Assembly (NCBI RefSeq): GCF_014650775.1
Contig: NZ_BMVP01000001.1
Coordinates: 620,001-684,000, forward strand
DNA: 64,000 nt
Source of the DNA: Streptomyces cirratus
GTDB lineage: Bacteria; Actinomycetota; Actinomycetes; Streptomycetales; Streptomycetaceae
Reading direction: 5' to 3'
Each line of letters begins with the position of its first letter. Within the stretch, counting starts at the first letter, position 1. Of this stretch, positions 20,520-28,977 are shown one piece after another. The notes beneath the pieces are model-generated. The model was not told where the DNA came from. It did no database searches and saw only the letters and a list, made by a program, of their open reading frames with translations. The position numbers and the translations under genes are program-made.

Positions 20520-21100
20520 ACCGGCCGCTGCTCGGCGAGACGCTCGACGCCGTCGCCGGGGAGGCCGTCCTCGTGCCGCTGCTGCTGAGCCGCGGGCACC
20601 ACGTCAAGCGGGACCTCCCCGCGGCGGCCGCCCGCGCCGTGCACCTGCGCACCCGGGTCGCCGCCCCGCTCGGCCCGCACCCGCTGCTGGTCGAGGCCCT
20701 GTACGAGCGGCTCCTGGAGGCCGGCTGGGCCCCGGGGACGGCGGTCGTGCTCGCCGCCGCCGGTTCCCGCGACCGGGACGCCGCCGAGGACACCCGCCGC
20801 ACCGCCGCCCTGCTGTCCGAACGCCTCGGCGCAGTGCCCGTCGTGGCCGCCTACGCCTCCGCCGCGACCCCGGCCGTGCCCGACGCCCTGCGCGCCCTCG
20901 CCGCCCGCGGCCACCACCGGATCGCCGTGGCCTCGTACTTCACCGCTCCCGGCCGGTTCGCCGCCCAGAGCGCCGCTGCCGCGACCGGACCGGCCGCCGC
21001 ACCGCTCGGCGACCACCCGGCACTCGCCCGCCTCGTTCTCCTGCGCTACGACCAGGCACTCGCCCGGCGCCGGACAGCCCTGGAACTGGCCACCGCGTAG
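20387..21100 (+). CDS. CbiX/SirB-type sirohydrochlorin chelatase family protein
   Basis: This encodes 237 aa with two CbiX-like halves. The first has the metal-binding HG motif (AVAHGSRDPRA) and LLLSRGHHVKRDLP; the second has AAAGSRDRDA and VASYFTAPGRFA. These proteins insert Fe2+ (siroheme) or Co2+ (cobalamin) into sirohydrochlorin. NirB, encoded 10 kb away, needs siroheme, so ferrochelation for nitrite reductase is the likely role (inference from context). The start at 20387 is chosen by similarity (MQPTLVAVAHGSR). Confidence 0.88.
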   Translation: MQPTLVAVAHGSRDPRALPSVRALLERVRELRPRLDVRLGHIELNRPLLGETLDAVAGEAVLVPLLLSRGHHVKRDLPAAAARAVHLRTRVAAPLGPHPLLVEALYERLLEAGWAPGTAVVLAAAGSRDRDAAEDTRRTAALLSERLGAVPVVAAYASAATPAVPDALRALAARGHHRIAVASYFTAPGRFAAQSAAAATGPAAAPLGDHPALARLVLLRYDQALARRRTALELATA

Positions 21101-21165
21101 GGCAGCGGGCGGGTCCGGCCGCCCGGATCACCCGCATTGTCGGCTGTTCCGGTTAACGTCTGAAC

Positions 21166-22482
21166 ATGGAAGGCATGGAAAGCACCGCCCGCACCGACCC
21201 CTACGAGCCTGCCGACACCGAGCGCTGGGCCGCCGAGCCCGACAAGCGGCCCGGCCGCACCGCCTTCCAGCGGGACCGCGCCCGCGTACTGCACTCCGCC
21301 GCGCTGCGCCGCCTCGCCGGCAAGACGCAGGTCGTCACCCCCGGGACCCGCTCCTACGACTGGGACGCGAGCCCCCGCACCCGTCTGACCCACTCCCTGG
21401 AATGCGCGCAGGTGGGCCGCGAGCTGGGAGCGGCCCTCGGCTGCGACCCCGACCTGGTCGAGGCCGCCTGCCTCTCCCACGACATGGGCCACCCGCCCTT
21501 CGGGCACAACGGCGAGGAGGCCCTCAACGAGTTCGCCAAGGACTGCGGCGGTTTCGAGGGCAACGCGCAGTCCCTGCGCCTGCTGACCCGGCTGGAGCCG
21601 AAGCGGTTCGTGCCCGATCCGGCGACGGGTCGACTCGTCAGCGTCGGTCTCAACCTCACCCGGGCCTCGCTGGACGCCGCCACCAAGTACCCGTGGCCGC
21701 GCGGCGGGCACCCCACCGACCCCGATTCGGTGAAGTTCGGTGCGTACGAGGACGACCTGCCGGTCTTCGCCTGGCTGCGCCGGGGCGCTCCCGCCGACCG
21801 CAAGTGCTTCGAGGCACAGGTCATGGACTGGGCGGACGACGTGGCCTACTCCGTCCACGACTTCGAGGACGGTCTGCACGCCGGGCACCTCGACCCGAAC
21901 ATGCTCTTCGCCGAACCGGAACGCGATGCGATCTGGCGGGTCGCGATCGGCCGGTACGTGCCCGCGGACACCGCGCCGGAAGAGCTGCGGGAGGCCCTGG
22001 ACCGGCTGATGGAGCAGGAATGGTGGCCGCACGGCTACGACGGCTCGGCCGTCGCCCAGGCCCGGCTCAAGGACGCCACCAGCCAGCTGATCGGCCGCTT
22101 CTGCCTGGCCGCCGAGGCGGCGACGCGGGAGGCGTACGGGTCGGGCCGCCTCACCCGGTACACGGCCGAGCTGGTCCTCCCCCGGGAGGCGCGCAACGAG
22201 TGCGCCGTACTCAAGGCGGTCGCCGACCTGTACGTGATGCAGCGCGACGAGCAGGAGCGGCTGCGCGCGGACCAGCGCATCGTCCTGGCCGAACTCGCCG
22301 AGGCGCTGAGCGCCCGGGCACCCGAGGGCCTCGACCCCCAGTTCCGGGCGATCTTCGAGGACGCTCCCGACGACAAGGGCAGGAAACGCGCGGTCATCGA
22401 CCAGATCGCCGCCCTCACCGACGCCTCGGCCCGCTCGTTGCACGCCCGTCTCACCAGGCGCCCACGACGCGCCCAAGGGTGA
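21166..22482 (+). CDS. dgt: Deoxyguanosinetriphosphate triphosphohydrolase-like protein
   Basis: This encodes 438 aa. The HD-domain metal ligands are visible in [27 protein letters not shown] and [13 protein letters not shown], and SPRTRLTHS is typical of dNTP triphosphohydrolases. It hydrolyses dNTPs to deoxynucleosides and triphosphate, affecting dNTP pools. It lies upstream of dnaG with one gene between, a common actinobacterial arrangement. ATG at 21166 and 21175 are both possible; TAACGT at 21154-21159 could be a -10 element for a leaderless message. Confidence 0.92.
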   Translation: MEGMESTARTDPYEPADTERWAAEPDKRPGRTAFQRDRARVLHSAALRRLAGKTQVVTPGTRSYDWDASPRTRLTHSLECAQVGRELGAALGCDPDLVEAACLSHDMGHPPFGHNGEEALNEFAKDCGGFEGNAQSLRLLTRLEPKRFVPDPATGRLVSVGLNLTRASLDAATKYPWPRGGHPTDPDSVKFGAYEDDLPVFAWLRRGAPADRKCFEAQVMDWADDVAYSVHDFEDGLHAGHLDPNMLFAEPERDAIWRVAIGRYVPADTAPEELREALDRLMEQEWWPHGYDGSAVAQARLKDATSQLIGRFCLAAEAATREAYGSGRLTRYTAELVLPREARNECAVLKAVADLYVMQRDEQERLRADQRIVLAELAEALSARAPEGLDPQFRAIFEDAPDDKGRKRAVIDQIAALTDASARSLHARLTRRPRRAQG

Positions 22483-22575
22483 GCCGATCGGGCCACTCCC
22501 CCTTCACGGGGCAGGCTCGGTGCGGGACGCTCGCATGTGGCCGCATGTGGCGCAGAGGTTATGAGGAGGCATCAG

Positions 22576-23850
22576 GTGGTCGACGCACACCGGACGTTCG
22601 TCATCGTCGGCGCGGGTCTCGCCGGGGCCAAAGCGGCCGAGACCCTGAGGTCCGAGGGGTTCACGGGCAGGGTGATCCTGATCGGGGACGAACGTGAGCA
22701 TCCCTACGAGCGCCCTCCCCTGTCCAAGGGGTACCTGACGGGCAAGGAGGAGCGCGAGAGCGTCTTCGTCCACGAGCCGTCCTGGTACGCGGGCGCCGAC
22801 ATCGAGCTGCACCTGGGCCAGCCCGCCGTCCAGCTGGACCGGTCCGCGAAGAAGGTCGTCCTCGGTGACGGCACGGCGCTGCACTACGACAAGCTGCTGC
22901 TGGCCACCGGCGCCGAGCCGCGCCGCCTGGACGTCCCCGGCACCGGCCTGGTGGGGGTGCACCACCTGCGGCGCCTCGCGCACGCGGAGCGGCTCAAGCA
23001 GGTCCTGACCGGGCTGGGCCGGGACAACGGCCACCTGCTGATCGCGGGCGCCGGCTGGATCGGCCTGGAGGTCGCGGCGGCGGCCCGCGGGTACGGCGCC
23101 GAGGTGACCGTGGTCGAGCCGCTGGCCACGCCGCTGCACGCGGTGCTCGGCCCGGAGATCGGCCGGCTCTTCGGGGACCTGCACGCCGAGCACGGCGTCC
23201 GCTTCCACTTCGGCGCCCGGCTCACCGAGATCGTCGGGACGGACGGCATGGTGCTGGCCGCCCGGACCGACGACGGCGAGGAGCACCCGGCGCACGCGGT
23301 GCTCGCCGCGATCGGCGCGGCGCCCCGCACGGCGCTCGCGGAGAGCTCCGGGCTGGCGCTGGTGGACCGGGAGCACGGCGGCGGGATCGCCGTCGACGCG
23401 TCGCTGCGGACCTCCGATCCGGACGTCTTCGCCGTCGGGGACGTGGCGGCCGCCCACCACCCGGTGCTCGGGACCCGGCTGCGCGTCGAACACTGGGCGA
23501 ACGCGCTCAACGGCGGCCCGGCCGCCGCCAGGGCGATGCTGGGCCAGGAGGTCTCGTACGACCGGGTGCCCTACTTCTTCTCGGACCAGTACGACGTGGG
23601 CCTGGAGTACTCCGGGTACGCGCCGGTGGGCGGCTACGACCAGGTGCTGATCCGCGGCGACGTGGGCAAGCGGGAGTTCATCGCGTTCTGGCTGTCGCAG
23701 GGCAGGGTGCTCGCCGGGATGAACGTCAACGTGTGGGACGTCACCGGGCACATCCAGGCCCTGATCCGCTCCCACGCGCCGGTGGACCGGGAGAAACTGG
23801 CGGACCCGTCGGTTCCGCTCTCTTCCCTGGTGGCGGCGGAGGGGGCCTGA
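22576..23850 (+). CDS. NAD(P)/FAD-dependent oxidoreductase, ferredoxin reductase type
   Basis: This encodes 424 aa. The N-terminal FAD motif is VIVGAGLAGAKAAETLR, the NAD(P) motif IAGAGWIGLEVAAAARG, and the second FAD motif VFAVGDVAAAHHP. The C-terminal reductase domain contains VPYFFSDQYDVGLEYSGYA, typical of putidaredoxin- and rhodocoxin-type ferredoxin reductases. It would pass electrons from NAD(P)H to a ferredoxin for P450s, oxygenases or nitrate reductase. The GTG at 22576 is chosen because AGGAGG (22564-22569) is six bases upstream; the ATG at 22561 lies before that site. Confidence 0.9.
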   Translation: MVDAHRTFVIVGAGLAGAKAAETLRSEGFTGRVILIGDEREHPYERPPLSKGYLTGKEERESVFVHEPSWYAGADIELHLGQPAVQLDRSAKKVVLGDGTALHYDKLLLATGAEPRRLDVPGTGLVGVHHLRRLAHAERLKQVLTGLGRDNGHLLIAGAGWIGLEVAAAARGYGAEVTVVEPLATPLHAVLGPEIGRLFGDLHAEHGVRFHFGARLTEIVGTDGMVLAARTDDGEEHPAHAVLAAIGAAPRTALAESSGLALVDREHGGGIAVDASLRTSDPDVFAVGDVAAAHHPVLGTRLRVEHWANALNGGPAAARAMLGQEVSYDRVPYFFSDQYDVGLEYSGYAPVGGYDQVLIRGDVGKREFIAFWLSQGRVLAGMNVNVWDVTGHIQALIRSHAPVDREKLADPSVPLSSLVAAEGA

Positions 23851-23884
23851 CGGGTTTGTCGGCGCCCGGCCGTAGACTTCACGC

Positions 23885-25783
23885 GTGGCAGGACGGATCA
23901 ACGACGACGACGTGAAGGCGGTACGGGACGCGGTCCCGATCGACGCCGTGGTCTCCGACTACCTCCAGCTGCGCAACGCCGGCGGCGGCAACCTCAAGGG
24001 CCTGTGTCCCTTCCATGACGAGAAGTCCCCGTCCTTCCAGGTCAGCCCGAGCAAGGGGCTCTACCACTGCTTCGGCTGCCAGGCGGGCGGGGACACCCTC
24101 GACTTCATCATGAAGATCGACCACCTCTCCTTCTCGGAGGCGGTCGAGCGCCTCGCCGGCCAGGCGGGCATCACCCTGCGGTACGAGGAGGGCGGCTACA
24201 CCGCCGGTACCAGCGGCCGCGGCGAGCGGATCCGGCTGGTCGAGGCGCACAAGGCCGCCGCGCAGTTCTACGTCGACCAGCTGGACGGTCCCGAGGCGGA
24301 GATCGGCCGCAAGTTCCTGGCGGAGCGCGGCTTCGACCAGGCCGCGGCCGCGCACTTCAGCGTGGGCTACAGCCCCGCCGGCTGGGACCACCTGACCCGC
24401 TTCCTGCGCGGCAAGGGGTTCAGCGACAAGGAGCTGATCACCTCGGGCCTGGCCCAGGACAGCCGCAGCGGGAAGCCGATCGACCGGTTCCGCGGGCGGC
24501 TGATGTGGCCGATCCGGGACATCAGCGGCGAGGTCGTCGGCTTCGGCGCGCGCAAGCTGCGCGACGACGACAACGGCCCCAAGTACCTGAACACCCCCGA
24601 GACGGCGATCTACAAGAAGTCCCAGGTGCTGTACGGCATCGACCTGGCCAAGAAGGAGATCGCGAAGACCTCGCGGGCGGTCGTGGTGGAGGGCTACACC
24701 GATGTGATGGCCTGCCACCTGGCCGGGGTCACCACCGCCATCGCGACCTGTGGCACGGCCTTCGGCGGGGACCACATCAAGATCCTGCGCCGGCTGCTGA
24801 TGGACAACGCGACGGCCGAGGTGATCTTCACCTTCGACGGTGACGCGGCGGGCCAGAAGGCCGCGCTGCGCGCCTTCGAGGACGACCAGAAGTTCGCCGC
24901 CGAGACCTCGATCGCGATCACCCCGGGCGGGATGGACCCCTGCGACCTGCGGCTCGCGCAGGGCGACGCCGCCGTGTCGGGACTGGTGGAGTCGCGGACC
25001 CCGCTGTTCGAGTTCGCGCTGCGGCACATCGTGGCCCGGCACAACCTGGAGAACCCGGCGGGCCGGGCGGCCGCGCTGGACGAGGCGGCCCCCGTCGTCG
25101 CCAACATCAAGAACATCGCGATCCAGCACGAGTCGGCGGTCCAGCTGGCGGGGATGCTGGGCATCCGCGACGAACAGTTCGTGGTCAAGCGGGTCGCGCA
25201 GCTCGCCCGCTGGGCGCGCGAGCGGGGAGGCCGGCCCGAGCAGGGCGGGCGCGGCCGTACGTACGAGGCCGCCCCGGCACCGGCGCCCGCGACAGCGGGG
25301 GGCCCGGCGCTGAACCTGCGCAGCCCCGCCCACCGCACGGAACGCGAGCTGCTCAAGCTGGCGCTGCAGAGACCGGCCCTGGTCTCCCCCGCCTTCGACG
25401 CCTACGGGATCGACGAGTTCACCGCGCCGCCCTACGCGGCGGTCCGCCAGGCCATCCAGGACGCCGGGGGTGCCTCCCTGGGCACCGAGGACTACCTGGC
25501 CCGGGTCCGGGAGGCCGCGCCCAACGACACCGTGCGCGCGCTGGTCACGGAACTGGCGGTCGAAGCCATCCACGCGAAGACGGTGGACGAGATCTACGCG
25601 GGGGTCCAGCTGGTGCAGGTGCGGCTGCGCGCCGTGGACCGCCGGGTGCAGGAGGTCCAGGGCACGCTCTCGCGCCTGGGGGCGCAGGCCCCGCCGGAGC
25701 AGCTGGCGGCGGTCCAGGAGGAGCTGTGGGTCCTCCAGCAGTACGGGCAGCGGCTGCGCAACCGCGGGGCCGAGGGGCTGTAG
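23885..25783 (+). CDS. dnaG: DNA primase
   Basis: This encodes 632 aa from a GTG start. The CHC2 zinc finger uses C41, H44, C62 and C65. The RNA polymerase core follows with a TOPRIM motif [11 protein letters not shown] near 265 and the acidic FTFDGDAAG. The DnaB-binding C-terminal domain is about 480-632. It makes RNA primers at the replication fork. There is no Shine-Dalgarno; TAGACT at 23873-23878 is well placed as the -10 of a leaderless transcript starting at the GTG. The upstream flavoprotein gene ends 34 bases before it. Confidence 0.97.
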   Translation: MAGRINDDDVKAVRDAVPIDAVVSDYLQLRNAGGGNLKGLCPFHDEKSPSFQVSPSKGLYHCFGCQAGGDTLDFIMKIDHLSFSEAVERLAGQAGITLRYEEGGYTAGTSGRGERIRLVEAHKAAAQFYVDQLDGPEAEIGRKFLAERGFDQAAAAHFSVGYSPAGWDHLTRFLRGKGFSDKELITSGLAQDSRSGKPIDRFRGRLMWPIRDISGEVVGFGARKLRDDDNGPKYLNTPETAIYKKSQVLYGIDLAKKEIAKTSRAVVVEGYTDVMACHLAGVTTAIATCGTAFGGDHIKILRRLLMDNATAEVIFTFDGDAAGQKAALRAFEDDQKFAAETSIAITPGGMDPCDLRLAQGDAAVSGLVESRTPLFEFALRHIVARHNLENPAGRAAALDEAAPVVANIKNIAIQHESAVQLAGMLGIRDEQFVVKRVAQLARWARERGGRPEQGGRGRTYEAAPAPAPATAGGPALNLRSPAHRTERELLKLALQRPALVSPAFDAYGIDEFTAPPYAAVRQAIQDAGGASLGTEDYLARVREAAPNDTVRALVTELAVEAIHAKTVDEIYAGVQLVQVRLRAVDRRVQEVQGTLSRLGAQAPPEQLAAVQEELWVLQQYGQRLRNRGAEGL

Positions 25784-25793
25784 CCGCCGGTCG

Positions 25794-26231
25794 TCACCCG
25801 GCCCGGCCGGGGACGAGCCAGTCCCCGCCCGGGATCTCGGTCCCGGAGCGGGCCAGGGCGCGGGCCAGCGGTGCGGCGGCCAGGTACACCCAGGCCAGGA
25901 CCGGGGTGCCGTCGGGGCGCAGGGCCTCGCGGGCGACCCGGTCGTAGACGTTCCCCGGGAGGCCCGGGCCCCGGTACTCCTCCAGCAGGTCGAGCGCGAC
26001 CAGCAGCTCGGCGTAGGCCCCGGGCTCGGGGGTGATCACCTCCCCGTGTATCCCGGGTCCGGGGCGCGCGACGGCGTACGGGTATCCCGGGCCCTCGTAC
26101 AGCGCGGCGTCCGGCAGCAGGGCCGGCTCCTCCGCCACGGTGCGGCCCCGCAGGAAGAGGTCGTGGTTGACCTCGCCGGGCCGCAGGGTCCCGTACACGA
26201 AGAACGGCAGCGGCCGGTCGAGCGGTGTCAC
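25794..26231 (-). CDS. Gamma-glutamylcyclotransferase-fold protein
   Basis: This encodes 145 aa from a GTG with GGGAGGG seven bases upstream. The signature FFVYGTLRPGEVNHDLF binds the gamma-glutamyl moiety, and the helix LVALDLLEEYRG supplies the candidate catalytic Glu. This matches AIG2/GGACT-like proteins that cyclise gamma-glutamyl amides or amino acids. The substrate is not known. Upstream in-frame extension to 26462 is low-complexity and rejected. It converges on dnaG with 10 bases between stops. Confidence 0.87.
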   Translation of the reverse strand: MTPLDRPLPFFVYGTLRPGEVNHDLFLRGRTVAEEPALLPDAALYEGPGYPYAVARPGPGIHGEVITPEPGAYAELLVALDLLEEYRGPGLPGNVYDRVAREALRPDGTPVLAWVYLAAAPLARALARSGTEIPGGDWLVPGRAG

Positions 26232-26709
26232 GAGGCCCTCCCAGGACTTGTCGGCGGCCCACGGGCCCACCCGCCCGCGCGGCCCTCCACCGTACGCACC
26301 GCCCGCCGGCCGTCGTAACCCCTCTCCGCACCCGGCCCCCGCAGCCCGCCCGCCGGGCGCGGAGTCCAGCCGCAGCACGGCAGCCGCTCCGGACGTACGA
26401 GGCCACCCCCGCGACGGCGGCGGGCCGGCACGGGGCGGCCGCCGGGTGGGAAGGCCAGCCACAGCACGGCGGCTGCCCCCGGACGACGAGGCCTCCCCCG
26501 CGGCGGCGGGCGGGCCGGCACGGCGGTGGACGGTACGGGGCGGTGGCTGGTGTCACCCGGACGGGCAGGGTCGCCCGGACGGCCCAAGCCGAGGCGGTTG
26601 AGCTGCGGTGACACCGGGCCGGCCGGTGAAGCTGACGCCGCATCAGGAGGCGCGGCGCGGGCGGGACGGGTTATCTCGGGAACACGACCCCGCGTTCCCA
26701 GGAGCCCTC
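26232..26709. other. Non-coding GC-rich intergenic region
   Basis: This is a 478-bp gap between two divergently transcribed genes. It contains an imperfect direct repeat (26366-26526, listed separately). No gene is convincing: frames here are Pro/Arg/Gly-rich on both strands. The last 60 bases should hold the promoter of the secreted protein gene, for which TTATCT at about 26671 is a weak -10 candidate. Confidence 0.5.
26366..26526. repeat. Imperfect direct repeat, core about 72 bp, period 89 bp
   Basis: The segment starting CCAGCCGCAGCACGGC at 26366 recurs as CCAGCCACAGCACGGC at 26455. Similarity continues through CCGGACG..ACGAGGCC, CCCCCGCG and GGCGGGCCGGCACGG in both copies. Mismatches and a one-base gap indicate an old duplication. 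Confidence 0.75.
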
Positions 26710-27252
26710 ATGCGCCGCCGCACCGCACACGTGCTGACCGCCACCGCGCTGACCGCCGTCGCCTTCGCCGGCCCGGTCGCGGGCGCGGTCGCCGCCGCGG
26801 AACTCGGCATGCCCGGCTTCGCGCCGGGCGACTTCGCTCCGCTGGAGGTCTGGCCGAAGTCCGCCTCCCCGGGCGTGACCGTGACGGTGAACACCAGCGC
26901 CTGCGGCCCCTCCGGCCACGCCGAGGGTGACGCCACCACCGTCGGCGGGGGCCGCTTCAAGCTGCTGCCGGGCACCCGCAAGGAGGTGGTCACGGGACAG
27001 TTCCAGGTCGCCCGCGACCTCCGCCCCGGCACCTACGACATCGGCGCGACCTGCGCGAACGGCAAGTTCGCCAGCGGCGACCTGGTCGTCACCGACCGTG
27101 GCCCGCAAGGCCACGTACGGACCGGGGTCGGTGGTGGCACGACCACCACCACCGACCCCGCCAAGATCACGGCGGGAGCGGCCCTGCTGGCCGCGGTCGC
27201 CGTCGGCGGTACCTGGCTCCTGCGTCGCCGGGCGAGCGGCACGCGGAGCTGA
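26710..27252 (+). CDS. Secreted or membrane-anchored Ig-like protein next to a sortase
   Basis: This encodes 180 aa. Residues 1-30 form a signal peptide (MRRRTAHVLTATALTAVAFA, cleavage near AVAAAE). The exported part contains two Cys (about 62 and 116) that may form a disulfide and a beta-rich core (LEVWPKSASPGVTVTVNTSAC). A Thr-rich linker leads to a C-terminal hydrophobic helix (ITAGAALLAAVAVGGTWLL) and basic tail. The architecture resembles sortase substrates, but no LPxTG-like motif precedes the helix. AGGAG lies seven bases before the ATG. The function is unknown. Confidence 0.85.
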   Translation: MRRRTAHVLTATALTAVAFAGPVAGAVAAAELGMPGFAPGDFAPLEVWPKSASPGVTVTVNTSACGPSGHAEGDATTVGGGRFKLLPGTRKEVVTGQFQVARDLRPGTYDIGATCANGKFASGDLVVTDRGPQGHVRTGVGGGTTTTTDPAKITAGAALLAAVAVGGTWLLRRRASGTRS

Positions 27253-27330
27253 CGGACCGCGGCCGAGGCCGCGGTCCGAGCGGTACCGTCCCCCGTCGCC
27301 CGCCCCGCGAGGTCCCCCCGTTCGCGGGGC
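27253..27330 (+). terminator. Two GC hairpins between secreted protein and sortase genes
   Basis: A perfect 12-bp stem (27253-27264 with 27267-27278) begins at the stop codon, and a 9-bp stem (27302-27310 with 27322-27330) follows. Neither has a T tract, so they may terminate only partially or stabilise the upstream mRNA. Confidence 0.45.
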
Positions 27331-27379
27331 CGGGCGACGGCCAGTCATACGCACGGGAAGCGAGCACGAGGGGGCAGGC

Positions 27380-28015
27380 ATGGTGGGCACCTCCGGCGTC
27401 GCCGGCCGCGGCGGGCTCCTGGCCCTCGCCGCCTGCGTGGGTATCTGGCTCGTCGGCAGCGGTTCCGGGGAGCGCGTCGGTCCGCCGCTGCCGTCCCCCG
27501 CCGAGGCGCTCAGCGCGCTCAGCGGTCAGGCCTCTTACGCCGGGAGCATCGCCCCGCTGCCCGGCTCCCCGCCCACCCGGATCCGGATCCCCTCGATCCG
27601 CGTGGACGCCCCGCTCACCGGGCTGGGCCTCCAGGCCGACGGCAGCCTCGAAGTCCCGCCGCCGGGCCGCCGCGACCTCGCGGGCTGGTACCGCGACGGC
27701 ACCACCCCGGGCGCCATCGGCACCGCCGTCATCGCGGGCCACGTCGACCACGCCACCGGCCCGGCCGTCTTCTACCACCTGGGCGCGCTGCGCCGCGGGG
27801 CCACGATCGAGGTGGCGCGCGCGGACGGACGTACGGCCGTGTTCACCGTCCACGCCGTGGAGGTGTACGACGCCAAGGCCTTCCCCGACTCCCGGGTGTA
27901 CGGCCCCTCGCCGCGCGCCGAGCTGCGGGTCATCACCTGCGGGGGCGGCTTCTCCCCCCGCACCGGGTACGAGGGCAACGTGGTCGTCTTCGCCCACCTG
28001 ACGGGGACGTACTAG
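27380..28015 (+). CDS. Class F sortase
   Basis: This encodes 211 aa. An N-terminal hydrophobic anchor (GLLALAACVGIWLVG) precedes a sortase fold: RIRIPSIRVDAPLTGLGL, catalytic His in IAGHVDHA (about 121), catalytic Cys in RVITCGGGF (about 187), and Arg seven residues later (SPRTGYEGNVVVFA). Class F sortases are small actinobacterial enzymes of poorly known substrate range. The preceding secreted protein is the obvious candidate partner by position but lacks a sorting pentapeptide. GGGGGCAGG precedes the ATG. Confidence 0.88.
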   Translation: MVGTSGVAGRGGLLALAACVGIWLVGSGSGERVGPPLPSPAEALSALSGQASYAGSIAPLPGSPPTRIRIPSIRVDAPLTGLGLQADGSLEVPPPGRRDLAGWYRDGTTPGAIGTAVIAGHVDHATGPAVFYHLGALRRGATIEVARADGRTAVFTVHAVEVYDAKAFPDSRVYGPSPRAELRVITCGGGFSPRTGYEGNVVVFAHLTGTY

Positions 28016-28028
28016 CGGCCGGCAGGCC

Positions 28029-28805
28029 TCAGCCCCACTGCTCGATGCCGAGCTTGACCACCAGCGCGCCGACCACCGTCAGCAGCACCGTGCGGACGAA
28101 CGCGCTGCCCTTGGTGAGCGCCATCCGGGCCCCGATCATGCCCCCGGCCAGGTTGAAGGCCGCCATCAGCGCGGCCAGTTGCCACAGCACCATCCCCTGG
28201 TACGCGAACATGGCGAGCGCCCCGGCGTTCGTGCAGCAGTTGACGATCTTGGCGGTGGCGGAGGCGGTCACCAGGTCGAGGTGGAGCAGTGCGGTGAGGG
28301 CGAGGACCAGGAAGGTGCCGGTGCCGGGCCCGATGAGCCCGTCGTAGAAGCCGATGCCGAGTCCCGCCAGGCCGATGGCGAGCAGCACGCGCCGGCGGCT
28401 GACGGGCGCGGTGGACGCGGCCGCGCCGAAACCGGGCTTGAAGATCACCACCGCGGCCACGACCACCAGCACCGCCATGATCAGCGGCCGCATGGCGTCC
28501 TTGCTGATCCCCCCGGCCAGCGCGGCGCCGCCCATCGAACCGGCGAGCGCGGCCAGGCCGATACGGACGGCGAGCTTCACGTTCACCGGCGCCTTGCGGG
28601 CGTACGTCACGGCCGCTCCGGTGGTGCCGACGATGGCCACCGCCTTGTTGGTGCCGAGGACGGCGGCGGGGGGCGTGTGCGGGAGGCCGAGCAGCAGCGC
28701 GGGCAGGAGCAGCAGTCCGCCGCCCCCGACCACCGCGTCGATCCAGCCGGCCGCCGCGGCGGCCACGCACAGCACGATGATCATCGTGGTTGATATGTCA
28801 GGCAC
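28029..28805 (-). CDS. TauE/SafE-family membrane permease (sulfite exporter type)
   Basis: This encodes 258 aa, with about eight membrane helices in two repeats. The first repeat has AGWIDAVVGGGGLLLLPALLLGLPHTPPAAVLGTNKA; the second has GFYDGLIGPGTGTFLVLALT. These GGG/GPG and GTNK patterns define the family, which exports sulfite, sulfoacetate or related anions. It is divergent from the nir cluster, so nitrite or sulfite handling is conceivable but unproven. GTG at 28805 and ATG at 28784 are both possible starts; long N-terminal extensions to 29660 run through the next gene and are shadows. Confidence 0.87.
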   Translation of the reverse strand: MPDISTTMIIVLCVAAAAAGWIDAVVGGGGLLLLPALLLGLPHTPPAAVLGTNKAVAIVGTTGAAVTYARKAPVNVKLAVRIGLAALAGSMGGAALAGGISKDAMRPLIMAVLVVVAAVVIFKPGFGAAASTAPVSRRRVLLAIGLAGLGIGFYDGLIGPGTGTFLVLALTALLHLDLVTASATAKIVNCCTNAGALAMFAYQGMVLWQLAALMAAFNLAGGMIGARMALTKGSAFVRTVLLTVVGALVVKLGIEQWG

Positions 28806-28928
28806 GGCTCCGACCCTATGGAGCGGTTCGCTGCAATGGGCACGGATACCGGGAAACTTGCGCAAAGGTTGAGGTTCGAAGGCCTCACGGGCCGTCCGGC
28901 CGGGCGCTGAGGTGCGCGTTCCGTCCGG

Positions 28929-28955
28929 GTAACAGCGGCGATGCGGCGGGGAAAC
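28929..28955 (+). promoter_or_regulatory. Candidate GlnR half-sites upstream of the nir operon
   Basis: GTAAC (28929-28933) and GAAAC (28951-28955) lie 22 bp apart, the two-turn spacing seen for the GTAAC pair before nasA. GlnR is known to activate nitrate and nitrite assimilation in Streptomyces. The site ends 23 bases before the first start codon. It is inferred from pattern only. Confidence 0.4.
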
Positions 28956-28977
28956 AGCGGCCCCGCACGCTCGTTCC

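Noticed and set aside
26228-26614. Possible ORFs in the gap after the cyclotransferase gene
   Set aside because: Open frames exist on both strands but are Pro/Arg/Gly-rich and coincide with the degenerate repeat.
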